Shown piece after piece: positions 1 to 4,970 of a DNA stretch of 5,170 bases. The DNA is taken from assembly GCA_009776715.1 (NCBI GenBank), contig WRNF01000178.1, forward strand, positions 1 to 5,170. The letters run 5' to 3'. Numbering within the stretch: the first letter of the stretch is position 1; each line of letters opens with the position of its first letter. The notes below the pieces were generated by a model that was not told where the DNA came from, searched no databases, and worked only from the letters and a program-made list of their open reading frames with translations. Source of the DNA: Treponema sp. (lineage in GTDB: Bacteria; Spirochaetota; Spirochaetia; Treponematales; Breznakiellaceae). The translations under genes and the position numbers were made by a program.

Positions 1-367
1 TTTCAAAGGCAAGCCATTCATCAAAACCATAGGCAGCGGAAGGCTCACATTCCAGCGTAAAGGGAAAGCCTTTGCGGATGTCAAGGACGTTGCGGGCAAT
101 GGGCGTAAGGCTCAACGAAGGCGAACTGGAATTAATCCATCCTTCCGGCGCATGGAAAGCCACGGTCAGCTTTGCAGCATTGGCCCAGGCGATTTCTGCG
201 TCAATTTTTTCAAGGAAATGAGGGTCTTTCTTGTTGTTAAAAAGATCGCAGGAAATAGTGGTTAGTGTGAAGTGGATAGTGATTAGTGCAAGAATTAGAA
301 GAGAACTAACTTTAGCATGTTTTTGCTGTTTTGTCCAATTGGCATATTTCAAATTGGCATATTTCAT
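1..367 (-). CDS. Putative surface lipoprotein, N-terminal part (gene continues past the left edge)
   Basis: This reading frame begins at an ATG (367-365) and stays open for 122 codons to the window edge, so the 3' end is missing. Upstream of the ATG is an AGAGG ribosome site (373-377, five bases away) and a strong promoter. The protein has a basic stretch at residues 13-19 (KQQKHAK), a hydrophobic segment at about 20-38 and then TISC with Cys40, which reads as a lipoprotein signal with the loose lipobox that spirochetes tolerate. The mature part (41-122) is acidic then mixed, with EIAWANAAKLTV at 59-70 and FPFTLECEP at 101-109. It resembles the starts of large repeat-containing outer-surface proteins of termite-gut treponemes, but that is recollection and not a search. 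Two in-frame duplications shape the N-terminus: residues 1-10 are two KYAN units, and the hydrophobic core contains a 21-bp repeat. Function unknown; an anchored surface protein is the most I would infer. Confidence 0.72.
   Translation of the reverse strand, partial: MKYANLKYANWTKQQKHAKVSSLLILALITIHFTLTTISCDLFNNKKDPHFLEKIDAEIAWANAAKLTVAFHAPEGWINSSSPSLSLTPIARNVLDIRKGFPFTLECEPSAAYGFDEWLAFE
255..288. repeat. 21-bp-period direct repeat inside the signal peptide
   Basis: ATAGTGGTTAGTG at 255-267 recurs as ATAGTGATTAGTG at 276-288, one mismatch in 13 bases and a spacing of 21 bases, exactly seven codons. On the coding (minus) strand it specifies the hydrophobic core of the lipoprotein signal (ITIHFT then LTTIS). 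The unit is close to the TTAGTG/CACTAA-type simple repeats seen scattered in some genomes, so the signal peptide core may have been built from, or expanded by, such a repeat. Confidence 0.6.
337..366. repeat. Perfect 15-bp tandem duplication over the lipoprotein start codon
   Basis: AATTGGCATATTTCA occurs at 337-351 and again, without any mismatch, at 352-366. Read on the minus strand, each unit encodes (M/L)KYAN, so the protein begins MKYANLKYAN. The duplication is five codons long and keeps frame. The outer copy carries the ATG, while the inner copy would begin with TTG, a possible but unsupported alternative start lacking its own ribosome site. The exact identity suggests the duplication is recent or is maintained. 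Confidence 0.9.
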
Positions 368-398
368 ATAAACCTCTTAATATCATTTATTAGACAAG

Positions 399-427
399 AA
401 TATATAACAGAAAAATGAATCTGTCAA
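399..427 (-). promoter_or_regulatory. Sigma70-type promoter of the lipoprotein gene
   Basis: On the minus strand TTGACA (427-422) is followed after exactly 17 bases by TATATT (404-399), a consensus -35 with a five-of-six -10. Transcription would start near 392, leaving a leader of about 25 bases with AGAGG in front of the ATG at 367. The promoter lies directly beside the left edge of the composite repeat (431 onward), so the lipoprotein gene need not depend on read-through from rnz. Confidence 0.7.
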
Positions 428-430
428 TGC

Positions 431-626
431 CGCTTCGCTGCGAACCATCTACAAGGTAACTTTTATGAAATTAAAGAAAAGCCCACGGATTAGCACAGAT
501 TTTCCACGGATTATCACGGATTAATCAGAATTAATTAAAAATCCGTGTAAATCCTTTTAATCCGTGAAAATCCGTGGCTTTTGCATATATGGTTTAGCGA
601 GAGGCCTAAATGAAGTTAGAGGTAAG
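431..626. repeat. Composite dispersed repeat, copy 1, with CACGGATT inverted-repeat core
   Basis: The core at about 477-584 is a long imperfect inverted repeat. Its left arm has four CACGGATT-like units (starting at 484, 494, 505 and 515), and its right arm has the complementary ATCCGTG-like units (542, 552, 561, 571). Unit spacing is 9-11 bases, about one DNA turn. Both flanks are also shared with the second copy at 2466-2667: on the left GCTGCGAACCA and GGTAACTTTT, and on the right TTAGCGAGAGGCC followed by AAATGAAGTTA. The distance from the GCNGCGAACC motif to the core is 47 bases in both copies, so this is one module and not a chance hairpin. It lies between the rnz stop (637-635) and the lipoprotein promoter. 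In rnz mRNA the core would fold into a long hairpin that could stop transcription or protect the 3' end. The family is unnamed to me; a non-autonomous, MITE- or REP-like element is an inference. Confidence 0.85.
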
Positions 627-634
627 TAAATTCC

Positions 635-1564
635 TTAATCAATATATTCAATGGGGAAAACCCCTCTGTCGCGGGAAAGCGCCGTGTTGGAAAAAATCCG
701 GGAGGCTTCTTTTTGCAGTTGTTTCAGGTCATAGTCCGAATACCGTGGGCTGTAATGAATAAGGGCCATTTTTTTTATGCCTCCGGCTGCGGCGGCAATG
801 CCGGCAGCTTCTGCCGCGGTCATGTGCTTTTTGCCATGGGCATCTTCGGCAAGGGCCTGTTCGAACATTCCTTCGCAGACAAACAGATCGGAACCGGCAA
901 CTTCGGCTGCTATTGAATCAACAGCAAGGCTGTCGGTAACAAACGAAAATTTCCTGCCGCTGCGGGGAGGCCCAAGCACTTCGCTCGAACGCACCTGCCG
1001 CCCATCGGCTGCCTGAACCGCAGTTCCGGCCTGCAATTGCGCCCACAGCGGCCCGCGCGGAACGCCCAGAGCCTCGGCTTTTTCCGGGTGAAATTCTCCG
1101 GGACGAAGGTATTCTTCCAGCGTGTAACCGAAACAGGGCTTGGTATGATGCAGCGGGAAACAGCGTATGTGGAATCCCTCTCCCTGGTACACAATGCCCG
1201 GCTCGGTTATTTCTTTTACAATTATTTCATAATTAATGAACATGTCCAGAACCCGCCGGTTTGTTTCGACATATTCGCCGATGCGCGGCGGTCCGATAAT
1301 GTACAGTGGATCGTCCCTGTCTACCTGCGAGGAAAGCATTAAAAGGCCGGGTATGCCGGTAACGTGATCCGCATGGGTGTGGCTTACCAAAATGACCGAT
1401 ATTTTTTTCCAGCGCAGGTTTAATTTCCGCAGGGCAACCTGAGTTCCCTCGCCGCAGTCAAACAGAAAAAGCTCGCCTTCCCGCCGCAGCAGCACCGATG
1501 TTAAATGCCTGTTTGGCAGGGGCATCATCCCCCCGCTGCCAAGTATAAATGCTTCAAGATTCAT
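635..1564 (-). CDS. rnz: Ribonuclease Z (tRNA 3' endonuclease)
   Basis: A 309-residue protein of the metallo-beta-lactamase fold, the usual length for bacterial short-form RNase Z, which cuts the 3' trailer from precursor tRNAs lacking an encoded CCA. The zinc-binding histidine motif SHTHADH is at 61-67 (H62, H64, D66, H67). Further expected ligands are H140 (FPLHHTKPCFGY), D211 (FVTDS) and H270 (IHYSPRY), and H247 in KKHMTAAEA fits the catalytic-helper histidine. DCGEGTQ is at 36-42. The tRNA-gripping arm is present around 150-203, including PRGPLW and GPPRSGRKF. Two family motifs differ from Bacillus and E. coli: the PxKxRN loop reads PLPNRH (15-20), and the HEAT motif reads CEGM (230-233), as I recall from clostridial and spirochetal members. 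The start is the ATG at 1564-1562; the ribosome site is weak (GGA 13 bases upstream), but the protein begins as the family does. It is divergent from nadE, and the repeat copy begins nine bases past its stop. Confidence 0.95.
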   Translation of the reverse strand: MNLEAFILGSGGMMPLPNRHLTSVLLRREGELFLFDCGEGTQVALRKLNLRWKKISVILVSHTHADHVTGIPGLLMLSSQVDRDDPLYIIGPPRIGEYVETNRRVLDMFINYEIIVKEITEPGIVYQGEGFHIRCFPLHHTKPCFGYTLEEYLRPGEFHPEKAEALGVPRGPLWAQLQAGTAVQAADGRQVRSSEVLGPPRSGRKFSFVTDSLAVDSIAAEVAGSDLFVCEGMFEQALAEDAHGKKHMTAAEAAGIAAAAGGIKKMALIHYSPRYSDYDLKQLQKEASRIFSNTALSRDRGVFPIEYID

Positions 1565-1575
1565 GTTTCGTTATA

Positions 1576-1604
1576 TTTCCAGTATTGCAATAGAATAGTA
1601 TACT
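1576..1604 (+). promoter_or_regulatory. Candidate nadE promoter
   Basis: TTTCCA (1576-1581), 17 bases, then TATACT (1599-1604): four of six matches at -35 and five of six at -10. The -10 lies in the perfect 8-bp palindrome AGTATACT (1597-1604), so the same bases also read as TATACT on the other strand. That makes a shared, two-way promoter core with rnz plausible. The transcript would have a leader of about 20 bases. Confidence 0.45.
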
Positions 1605-1620
1605 TTAATAACATAAGCAA
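1592..1620 (-). promoter_or_regulatory. Candidate rnz promoter, overlapping the nadE promoter
   Basis: On the minus strand TTGCTT (1620-1615) is separated by 17 bases from TATTCT (1597-1592). It overlaps the plus-strand nadE -10, so the two polymerases would compete for one stretch of DNA. An alternative minus-strand -10 is TATACT from the palindrome at 1597-1604, but it has no good -35. Only about 30 bases of leader would precede the rnz ATG. Confidence 0.4.
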
Positions 1621-1621
1621 T

Positions 1622-1627
1622 GGGGGA
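1622..1627 (+). promoter_or_regulatory. Ribosome binding site that fixes the nadE start
   Basis: GGGGGA at 1622-1627 stands four bases before the ATG at 1632. An in-frame ATG at 1620 overlaps this purine run and has no ribosome site of its own, so the four-residue extension MGEN is probably not translated. Confidence 0.7.
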
Positions 1628-1631
1628 AAAT

Positions 1632-2408
1632 ATGTTTGATGCTGCAAAAACAAAAGAGCAGATAATTCAATGGATAAAAGATTATTTTAATGATAACCAG
1701 CCGGATACGCCGTATCCAAAGGATACGCCGAATCCAGGGGATACGCAGGGCCTTTTCGCAGTAATTGGCATCAGCGGCGGCAAGGACAGCACCATAACCG
1801 CCGCCTTGTGCGCTCAAGCCCTTGGCGCGGATAGGGTTTTTGGCGTGTTAATGCCCTGCGGGGAACAATGGGATTTATCCGTCTGCCATGACGTTGTGCA
1901 ATTTTTGGGAATTCAATATTGTGTTATTGATATTAAAGAAATTACGGATGCCTTTTCCGGGACAATTGCAAACAGCGGGTTATTAATGAACAGGCAGGCG
2001 GCAATAAATGTGCCTGCCAGAATAAGAATGGCGGTGTTATACGCTGTTTCGGCCATTGTAAAGGGGAGGGTGGCAAATACCTGCAACCTCAGCGAAAACT
2101 GGGTCGGCTATTCAACCAAATTCGGCGACAGCGCCGGCGATTTTAGCCCTCTGTCGCAGTTCACTGTTACCGAGCTGAAGGCCCTTGGCAGGGAACTGGG
2201 CTTGCCGCCGCAGTTTATCGACAAAACTCCCGAAGACGGCCTTAGCGGCCTGACCGATGAAGAAAACCTGGGATTCAGCTATGCAACTTTAGACAAATAT
2301 ATCCGCAGCGGCCTCTGCGAAGACATGGCAGTCAAAGAAAAAATCGACCGCTTGCATAAGACCGGCCTGCACAAGATCAATGCAATGCCTTGTTTTAACA
2401 GACTCTAA
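1632..2408 (+). CDS. nadE: NH3-dependent NAD+ synthetase
   Basis: A 258-residue N-type ATP pyrophosphatase that makes NAD from deamido-NAD, ATP and ammonia, the last step of NAD synthesis, in the cytoplasm. There is no N-terminal nitrilase domain, so it is the ammonia-using short form. The pyrophosphate loop is SGGKDST at 48-54, after the strand FAVIG. Other family landmarks follow in order: GVLMPCG (71-77), VPARIRMAVLYA (128-139), NTCNLSE then GYSTKFGDSAGDFSPL (159-174), ELKALGRELGLP (181-192) and KTPEDGLSGLTDEENLGFSY (198-217). The C-terminus ends in HKINAMPCFNRL. The ATG at 1632 is preferred over the one at 1620 because of GGGGGA at 1622-1627. The oddity is residues 25-40 (DTPYPK, DTPNPG, DTQG), a Pro-rich insert made by an 18-bp tandem repeat between the first helix and the strand leading to the ATP loop, where most relatives have only a few residues. 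The reading frame is otherwise intact. Confidence 0.95.
   Translation: MFDAAKTKEQIIQWIKDYFNDNQPDTPYPKDTPNPGDTQGLFAVIGISGGKDSTITAALCAQALGADRVFGVLMPCGEQWDLSVCHDVVQFLGIQYCVIDIKEITDAFSGTIANSGLLMNRQAAINVPARIRMAVLYAVSAIVKGRVANTCNLSENWVGYSTKFGDSAGDFSPLSQFTVTELKALGRELGLPPQFIDKTPEDGLSGLTDEENLGFSYATLDKYIRSGLCEDMAVKEKIDRLHKTGLHKINAMPCFNRL
1703..1750. repeat. 18-bp near-palindromic tandem repeat inside nadE
   Basis: Units start at 1703, 1721 and 1739, each beginning GGATACGC. The first two are full 18-mers (GGATACGCCGTATCCAAA, then a copy with three changes) and the third is cut short. The first 15 bases of unit one form an almost perfect palindrome, GGATACG-C-CGTATCC. Because 18 is a multiple of three, frame is kept and the protein gains DTPYPK, DTPNPG and DTQG. 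It behaves like a small in-frame palindromic insert, similar in principle to the palindromic elements found inside Rickettsia genes. Confidence 0.8.
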
Positions 2409-2420
2409 CTAAAGCCCCCT

Positions 2421-2461
2421 CGCCTGCCTGTCTGCCTGCACAGGCGGGCTCAAGCAGGCAG
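2421..2461. repeat. GC-rich CTGCCTG hairpin after nadE
   Basis: The sequence from 2430 to 2449 folds on itself (GTCTGCCTG against CAGGCGGGC, with G-U pairs and a very small loop). CTGCCTG occurs at 2424-2430 and 2432-2438 and pairs with CAGGCAG at 2455-2461, giving an alternative larger stem. It begins 12 bases after the nadE stop, but no T-run follows, so it is not a standard intrinsic terminator. It could end or protect the nadE mRNA together with the repeat core that comes next. Confidence 0.55.
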
Positions 2462-2667
2462 CCCCGCAGCGAACCAACTCTTTGGTAACTTTTGAAGCTA
2501 TAGATAAAAAGCCACGGATTTACACAGATTTACACGGATTATTTTAAAATTTTAATTCTTAAAATCCGTGAAAATCCGTTTAATCCGTGGAAATCCGTAA
2601 AATCCGTGAAAATCCGTGGCTATTGATTATATGCCTTAGCGAGAGGCCAAATGAAGTTACAGACAAG
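2462..2667. repeat. Composite dispersed repeat, copy 2
   Basis: This is the same module and orientation as 431-626. The left flank is GCAGCGAACCA with GGTAACTTTT, the core is a CACGGATT/AATCCGTG inverted repeat at about 2509-2621, and the right flank is TTAGCGAGAGGCC with AAATGAAGTTA. The arms are unequal: three CACRGATT units on the left, but six ATCCGT units on the right (T of TCCGT at 2565, 2575, 2584, 2594, 2603, 2613), against four and four in copy 1. Units have therefore been gained or lost. Outer short inverted repeats GTAACTT (2485-2491) and AAGTTAC (2654-2660) bracket it. The left flank also contains ACCAA-CTCT-TTGGT, a perfect small hairpin that copy 1 keeps poorly. It lies between the convergent nadE and MCP genes and ends about five bases from the MCP stop codon. 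Confidence 0.85.
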
Positions 2668-2671
2668 CCCC

Positions 2672-4534
2672 CTATACTTCAAAACTGTCAACTATCCTTT
2701 TTATTTTTTCAACTACCGAGTTTGAATTTCCTGCAAGATTAGAAACTGCCTTGGCTTCAGTGTTGATGTTATGAATTTCATTGGAGATATTTACAATAGC
2801 CGATGAAATGCCGCTTGACTGATTTTGCAGTAAATTTACTTCGCTTAACATGGAGTTGCTGCCGTTCTTCATTTCCTTGGAGCCGGTTTCTACTTCGGCA
2901 GAAATATCATTCATTCGTTTTAGCGCATCCAAAACCTGATTTGCGCCTTGTTTCTGTTCATTAATGGCATTGTTTACTTCAATAACAAGGTTTTCAGTTT
3001 CACTTACCCTCATGCTTACAGCGCCAAAAGCCGAAACCGATGATTGCGCGCCTTTAACAATTCCGTCAATTGTTACGCTGATTTCTTTTAACTCATTGTG
3101 AATTTTTTTTGATTCCGCAGTGGCAGTCTCTGCAAGCTTCCTAATTTCGTCTGCAACAACAGAAAATCCTCTTCCTGCATCTCCGGCATGGGCAGCTTCA
3201 ATTGCAGCGTTCATGGCAAGAAGGTTTGTCTGGGAAGAAATAGTTGCAATAATGCGGTTTGCCGCCTGCAATGCATTTGACTGCTCAACAATTTTTTCTA
3301 TGCGCCGGGAACTTTCGTTTTGAATGGTAAGGCCTTCGTTAGCCGCGCTATTTACTGTTTTAAAATGTTCAGCCATTTTTCCAATTACATTTCCAATAGA
3401 CACAATATTATTCACCATTTCTTCGACCGCTGCTGATGCCTGCCCCATACTGTCTGCCTGAATAATTATTGAATTGTTAAGCGATTCAATATTTTGAGTA
3501 ATTTCATGGACTGCAGCCGAAGCCTGATTAACGCTTTGCAGTTGCCCATTGGTTCCTTCCTGCACATTAACAATCGCAGTAGAGATTTTTTCAATAGAGG
3601 TATACATCCCCTGTGCATTGCCGTCAAGATTTGCGCTTGTTGAAGACAATTCCTGCTGAGTGGTTTTTATTTCTCTCATGCCTTCGGCAATATTTTCACA
3701 AAAACTGTTAATCATTCCTGCTGTTGAACCCAATTCATCCACCGATAAAATGCTTATCCGGCGTTTTAAATCTTTTTTGCCCGCTGAAAGATTTTCAAGC
3801 TGGACAATAACGGAGTTAAACAGTTTTGATGAATTTCTTTTAATATAAATTGCAATTGCAAGCAGAAAAATAATGTACCCGCCGGAAACAAAATTTATTA
3901 TATACCATATTGAACTGTCAAACATGGAAGGATTAAGCCCCCCCTTACTAAGCGATAGCATAACGAATGAATAAGTTATTACCATTGAAATAATGCTCAT
4001 TGCAAAGGGTATGATGCATGCTTTAAGGCTTTGCCTGCTTTCGCGCAAATTTTTTGGAAATACCGTTATGTTTAGATCCCCCAGCGTCCGGGTTACCAGG
4101 CCTTCGCCTACATTATAGACAAGAATGCCGGCAGCCATGCCGACAGCAAGGCATCCGCCATAAAGGAATTGACGGAATTCAGGCAGAAGCCCCAAAAAAT
4201 CTCCCATAAAAAAAACCACCGGTATAAGAAATACCGCCTGCAAAACGATAATATAAGCAATGGATTTTATGGGCAGCGCGCCGATTTTTTTCAGGAATTT
4301 GAAAAACCGCTCATCTTCCATATTTTCAATTTTATAGGAAAAAAGCGGCGCATTTATTCCTAAAAGCACGGAAATTGCCAGCACGTATATTAACGCTGGA
4401 ATAATAAAACGCTGCAGCACAATTTGAACGGGCATTATTCCCGATCCAAAAAAATACAAAACTAAAAAATTCCCCACAACAGTAATAACTGCTGAGCCAA
4501 TAATAATCAATAAAAAAGTAGCTCTTTTGTTCAT
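2672..4534 (-). CDS. Methyl-accepting chemotaxis protein with six-helix membrane domain
   Basis: A 620-residue inner-membrane chemoreceptor passing signals to the CheA/CheW array. Six hydrophobic segments fall at about 5-29, 42-60, 92-110, 122-142, 172-195 and 211-231, joined by short loops, so there is no classic periplasmic ligand domain; sensing within the membrane or in short loops is inferred. A HAMP-like linker follows at about 232-285, with the typical DELG (266-269). The rest is a long coiled coil, and the signalling tip at about 428-470 contains [35 protein letters not shown] and the usual hairpin glycines. AAVEEM (368-373) resembles a methylation site. The C-terminus ends in DSFEV, without a CheR-docking pentapeptide. 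The ATG at 4534-4532 is chosen because GGAAGGA stands three bases before it; the frame extends to an ATG at 4546 and a TTG at 4564, neither with a ribosome site. No che genes are adjacent, so this is an orphan receptor. Stimulus unknown. Confidence 0.95.
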   Translation of the reverse strand: MNKRATFLLIIIGSAVITVVGNFLVLYFFGSGIMPVQIVLQRFIIPALIYVLAISVLLGINAPLFSYKIENMEDERFFKFLKKIGALPIKSIAYIIVLQAVFLIPVVFFMGDFLGLLPEFRQFLYGGCLAVGMAAGILVYNVGEGLVTRTLGDLNITVFPKNLRESRQSLKACIIPFAMSIISMVITYSFVMLSLSKGGLNPSMFDSSIWYIINFVSGGYIIFLLAIAIYIKRNSSKLFNSVIVQLENLSAGKKDLKRRISILSVDELGSTAGMINSFCENIAEGMREIKTTQQELSSTSANLDGNAQGMYTSIEKISTAIVNVQEGTNGQLQSVNQASAAVHEITQNIESLNNSIIIQADSMGQASAAVEEMVNNIVSIGNVIGKMAEHFKTVNSAANEGLTIQNESSRRIEKIVEQSNALQAANRIIATISSQTNLLAMNAAIEAAHAGDAGRGFSVVADEIRKLAETATAESKKIHNELKEISVTIDGIVKGAQSSVSAFGAVSMRVSETENLVIEVNNAINEQKQGANQVLDALKRMNDISAEVETGSKEMKNGSNSMLSEVNLLQNQSSGISSAIVNISNEIHNINTEAKAVSNLAGNSNSVVEKIKRIVDSFEV

Positions 4535-4580
4535 GTTTCCTTCCATAAAAATGAGTTGAATCAATTAAATTTTAGCCTTT

Positions 4581-4610
4581 ATTTTAGTATAATTTAAAAT
4601 GGTATGTAAA
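4581..4610 (-). promoter_or_regulatory. Candidate MCP promoter
   Basis: On the minus strand TTTACA (4610-4605) and TAAAAT (4586-4581) are 18 bases apart, each five of six matches to the sigma70 consensus. A second reading overlaps it: TAAA (4596-4593), 15 bases, then GGCTAAAA (4577-4570), a partial match to the flagellar sigma28 pattern TAAA-N15-GCCGATAA (five of eight at -10). Either gives a leader of roughly 30-45 bases. Confidence 0.45.
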
Positions 4611-4635
4611 GGGGCTTTGTTTTTTTTCTTGAGCC

Positions 4636-4677
4636 AAGCGCCGTTTTCGCAAGCCACGCGGGGCTTTTTTGGCGCTT
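4636..4677 (+). terminator. Terminator-like nested hairpin
   Basis: An inner stem AAGCC/GGCTT (4651-4655 with 4662-4666, six-base loop) is followed at once by more T, giving a run of six from 4665 to 4670, the form of an intrinsic terminator on the plus strand. It is nested in an outer perfect pair AAGCGCC (4636-4642) and GGCGCTT (4671-4677). No plus-strand gene ends nearby (nadE stops 2.2 kb away), so it may insulate the MCP promoter region from antisense transcription or be part of an unrecognised transcript. Confidence 0.45.
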
Positions 4678-4692
4678 ACTGCTGTTTTAATA

Positions 4693-4791
4693 ATGCAAAA
4701 TGAATTTTTCCGTCATATCTATTACATTCTAAAGAAGGGCTTTTACCTGATAGAACAGACAGGAGACACGGTAAAGATAAACATTCCCTAA
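4693..4791 (+). other. Short reading frame, 32 residues, possible small protein or gene remnant
   Basis: ATG at 4693 to TAA at 4789-4791 encodes MQNEFFRHIYYILKKGFY, then LIEQTGDTVKINIP. The composition looks protein-like (aromatic, then beta-prone, ending NIP), unlike most accidental frames in AT-rich DNA. However, there is no ribosome site before the ATG, and the open frame upstream runs into the terminator-like hairpin. It may be the tail of a decayed gene. Low confidence that it is translated. Confidence 0.15.
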
Positions 4792-4863
4792 GGTTTTACG
4801 GCAACGGAATGATAGCCGTGAACATAAAAAACCGATATTTTATAACAAATAAGGATAATTTTT

Positions 4864-4926
4864 AAAAAAAACGTTTTTTCCGCAAAAAAAAGGGAAAAAA
4901 AAGAAAAAAAAGAAGATTTTTTTTTT
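4864..4926. promoter_or_regulatory. Phased A-tract/T-tract block (probable bent DNA, UP-like region)
   Basis: Four runs of eight A begin at 4864, 4884, 4895 and 4904. A T6 run lies at 4874-4879 and a T10 run at 4917-4926. Starts are about 9-13 bases apart, close to the helical repeat, which favours intrinsic curvature. The block includes the 14-bp palindrome AAAAAACGTTTTTT (4866-4879). It ends eight bases before a consensus -35 (4935), the position where AT-rich UP elements contact the polymerase alpha subunits. Confidence 0.6.
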
Positions 4927-4934
4927 GGAAATGC

Positions 4935-4963
4935 TTGACAAAGAATAAAGAATTAAGTATTTT
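4935..4963 (+). promoter_or_regulatory. Strong-looking promoter reading toward the right edge
   Basis: A perfect TTGACA (4935-4940), 17 bases, then TATTTT (4958-4963), four of six at -10, directly downstream of the A/T-tract block. Transcription would begin around 4970, exactly where the composition switches from AT-rich to GC-rich. No convincing plus-strand gene follows before the window ends. Confidence 0.5.
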
Positions 4964-4970
4964 TTAAAAT

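Noticed and set aside
484..571. CRISPR array, suggested by short regularly spaced units
   Set aside because: Units are about 8 bp with 2-bp gaps and invert halfway; there are no spacers and no cas genes.
713..1342. Plus- and minus-strand frames within rnz
   Set aside because: All are shadows of the RNase Z gene, which has a complete set of catalytic motifs in its own frame.
1620..1631. Four-residue extension of NadE from the ATG at 1620
   Set aside because: This ATG overlaps the GGGGGA ribosome site that fits the ATG at 1632 and has no site of its own.
1605..1817. Minus-strand frame opposite the start of nadE, with repeated WIRRI units
   Set aside because: It is the antisense reading of the 18-bp repeat in nadE; the sense strand has clear family motifs.
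4535..4564. N-terminal extension of the MCP from TTG at 4564 or ATG at 4546
   Set aside because: Neither has a ribosome site, whereas the ATG at 4534 has GGAAGGA just upstream and begins with a normal basic residue pair and membrane segment.
4608..4628. AAAGGGGCTTT followed by a T-run as a second terminator
   Set aside because: The stem would be four weak base pairs around a three-base loop, too unstable to count.
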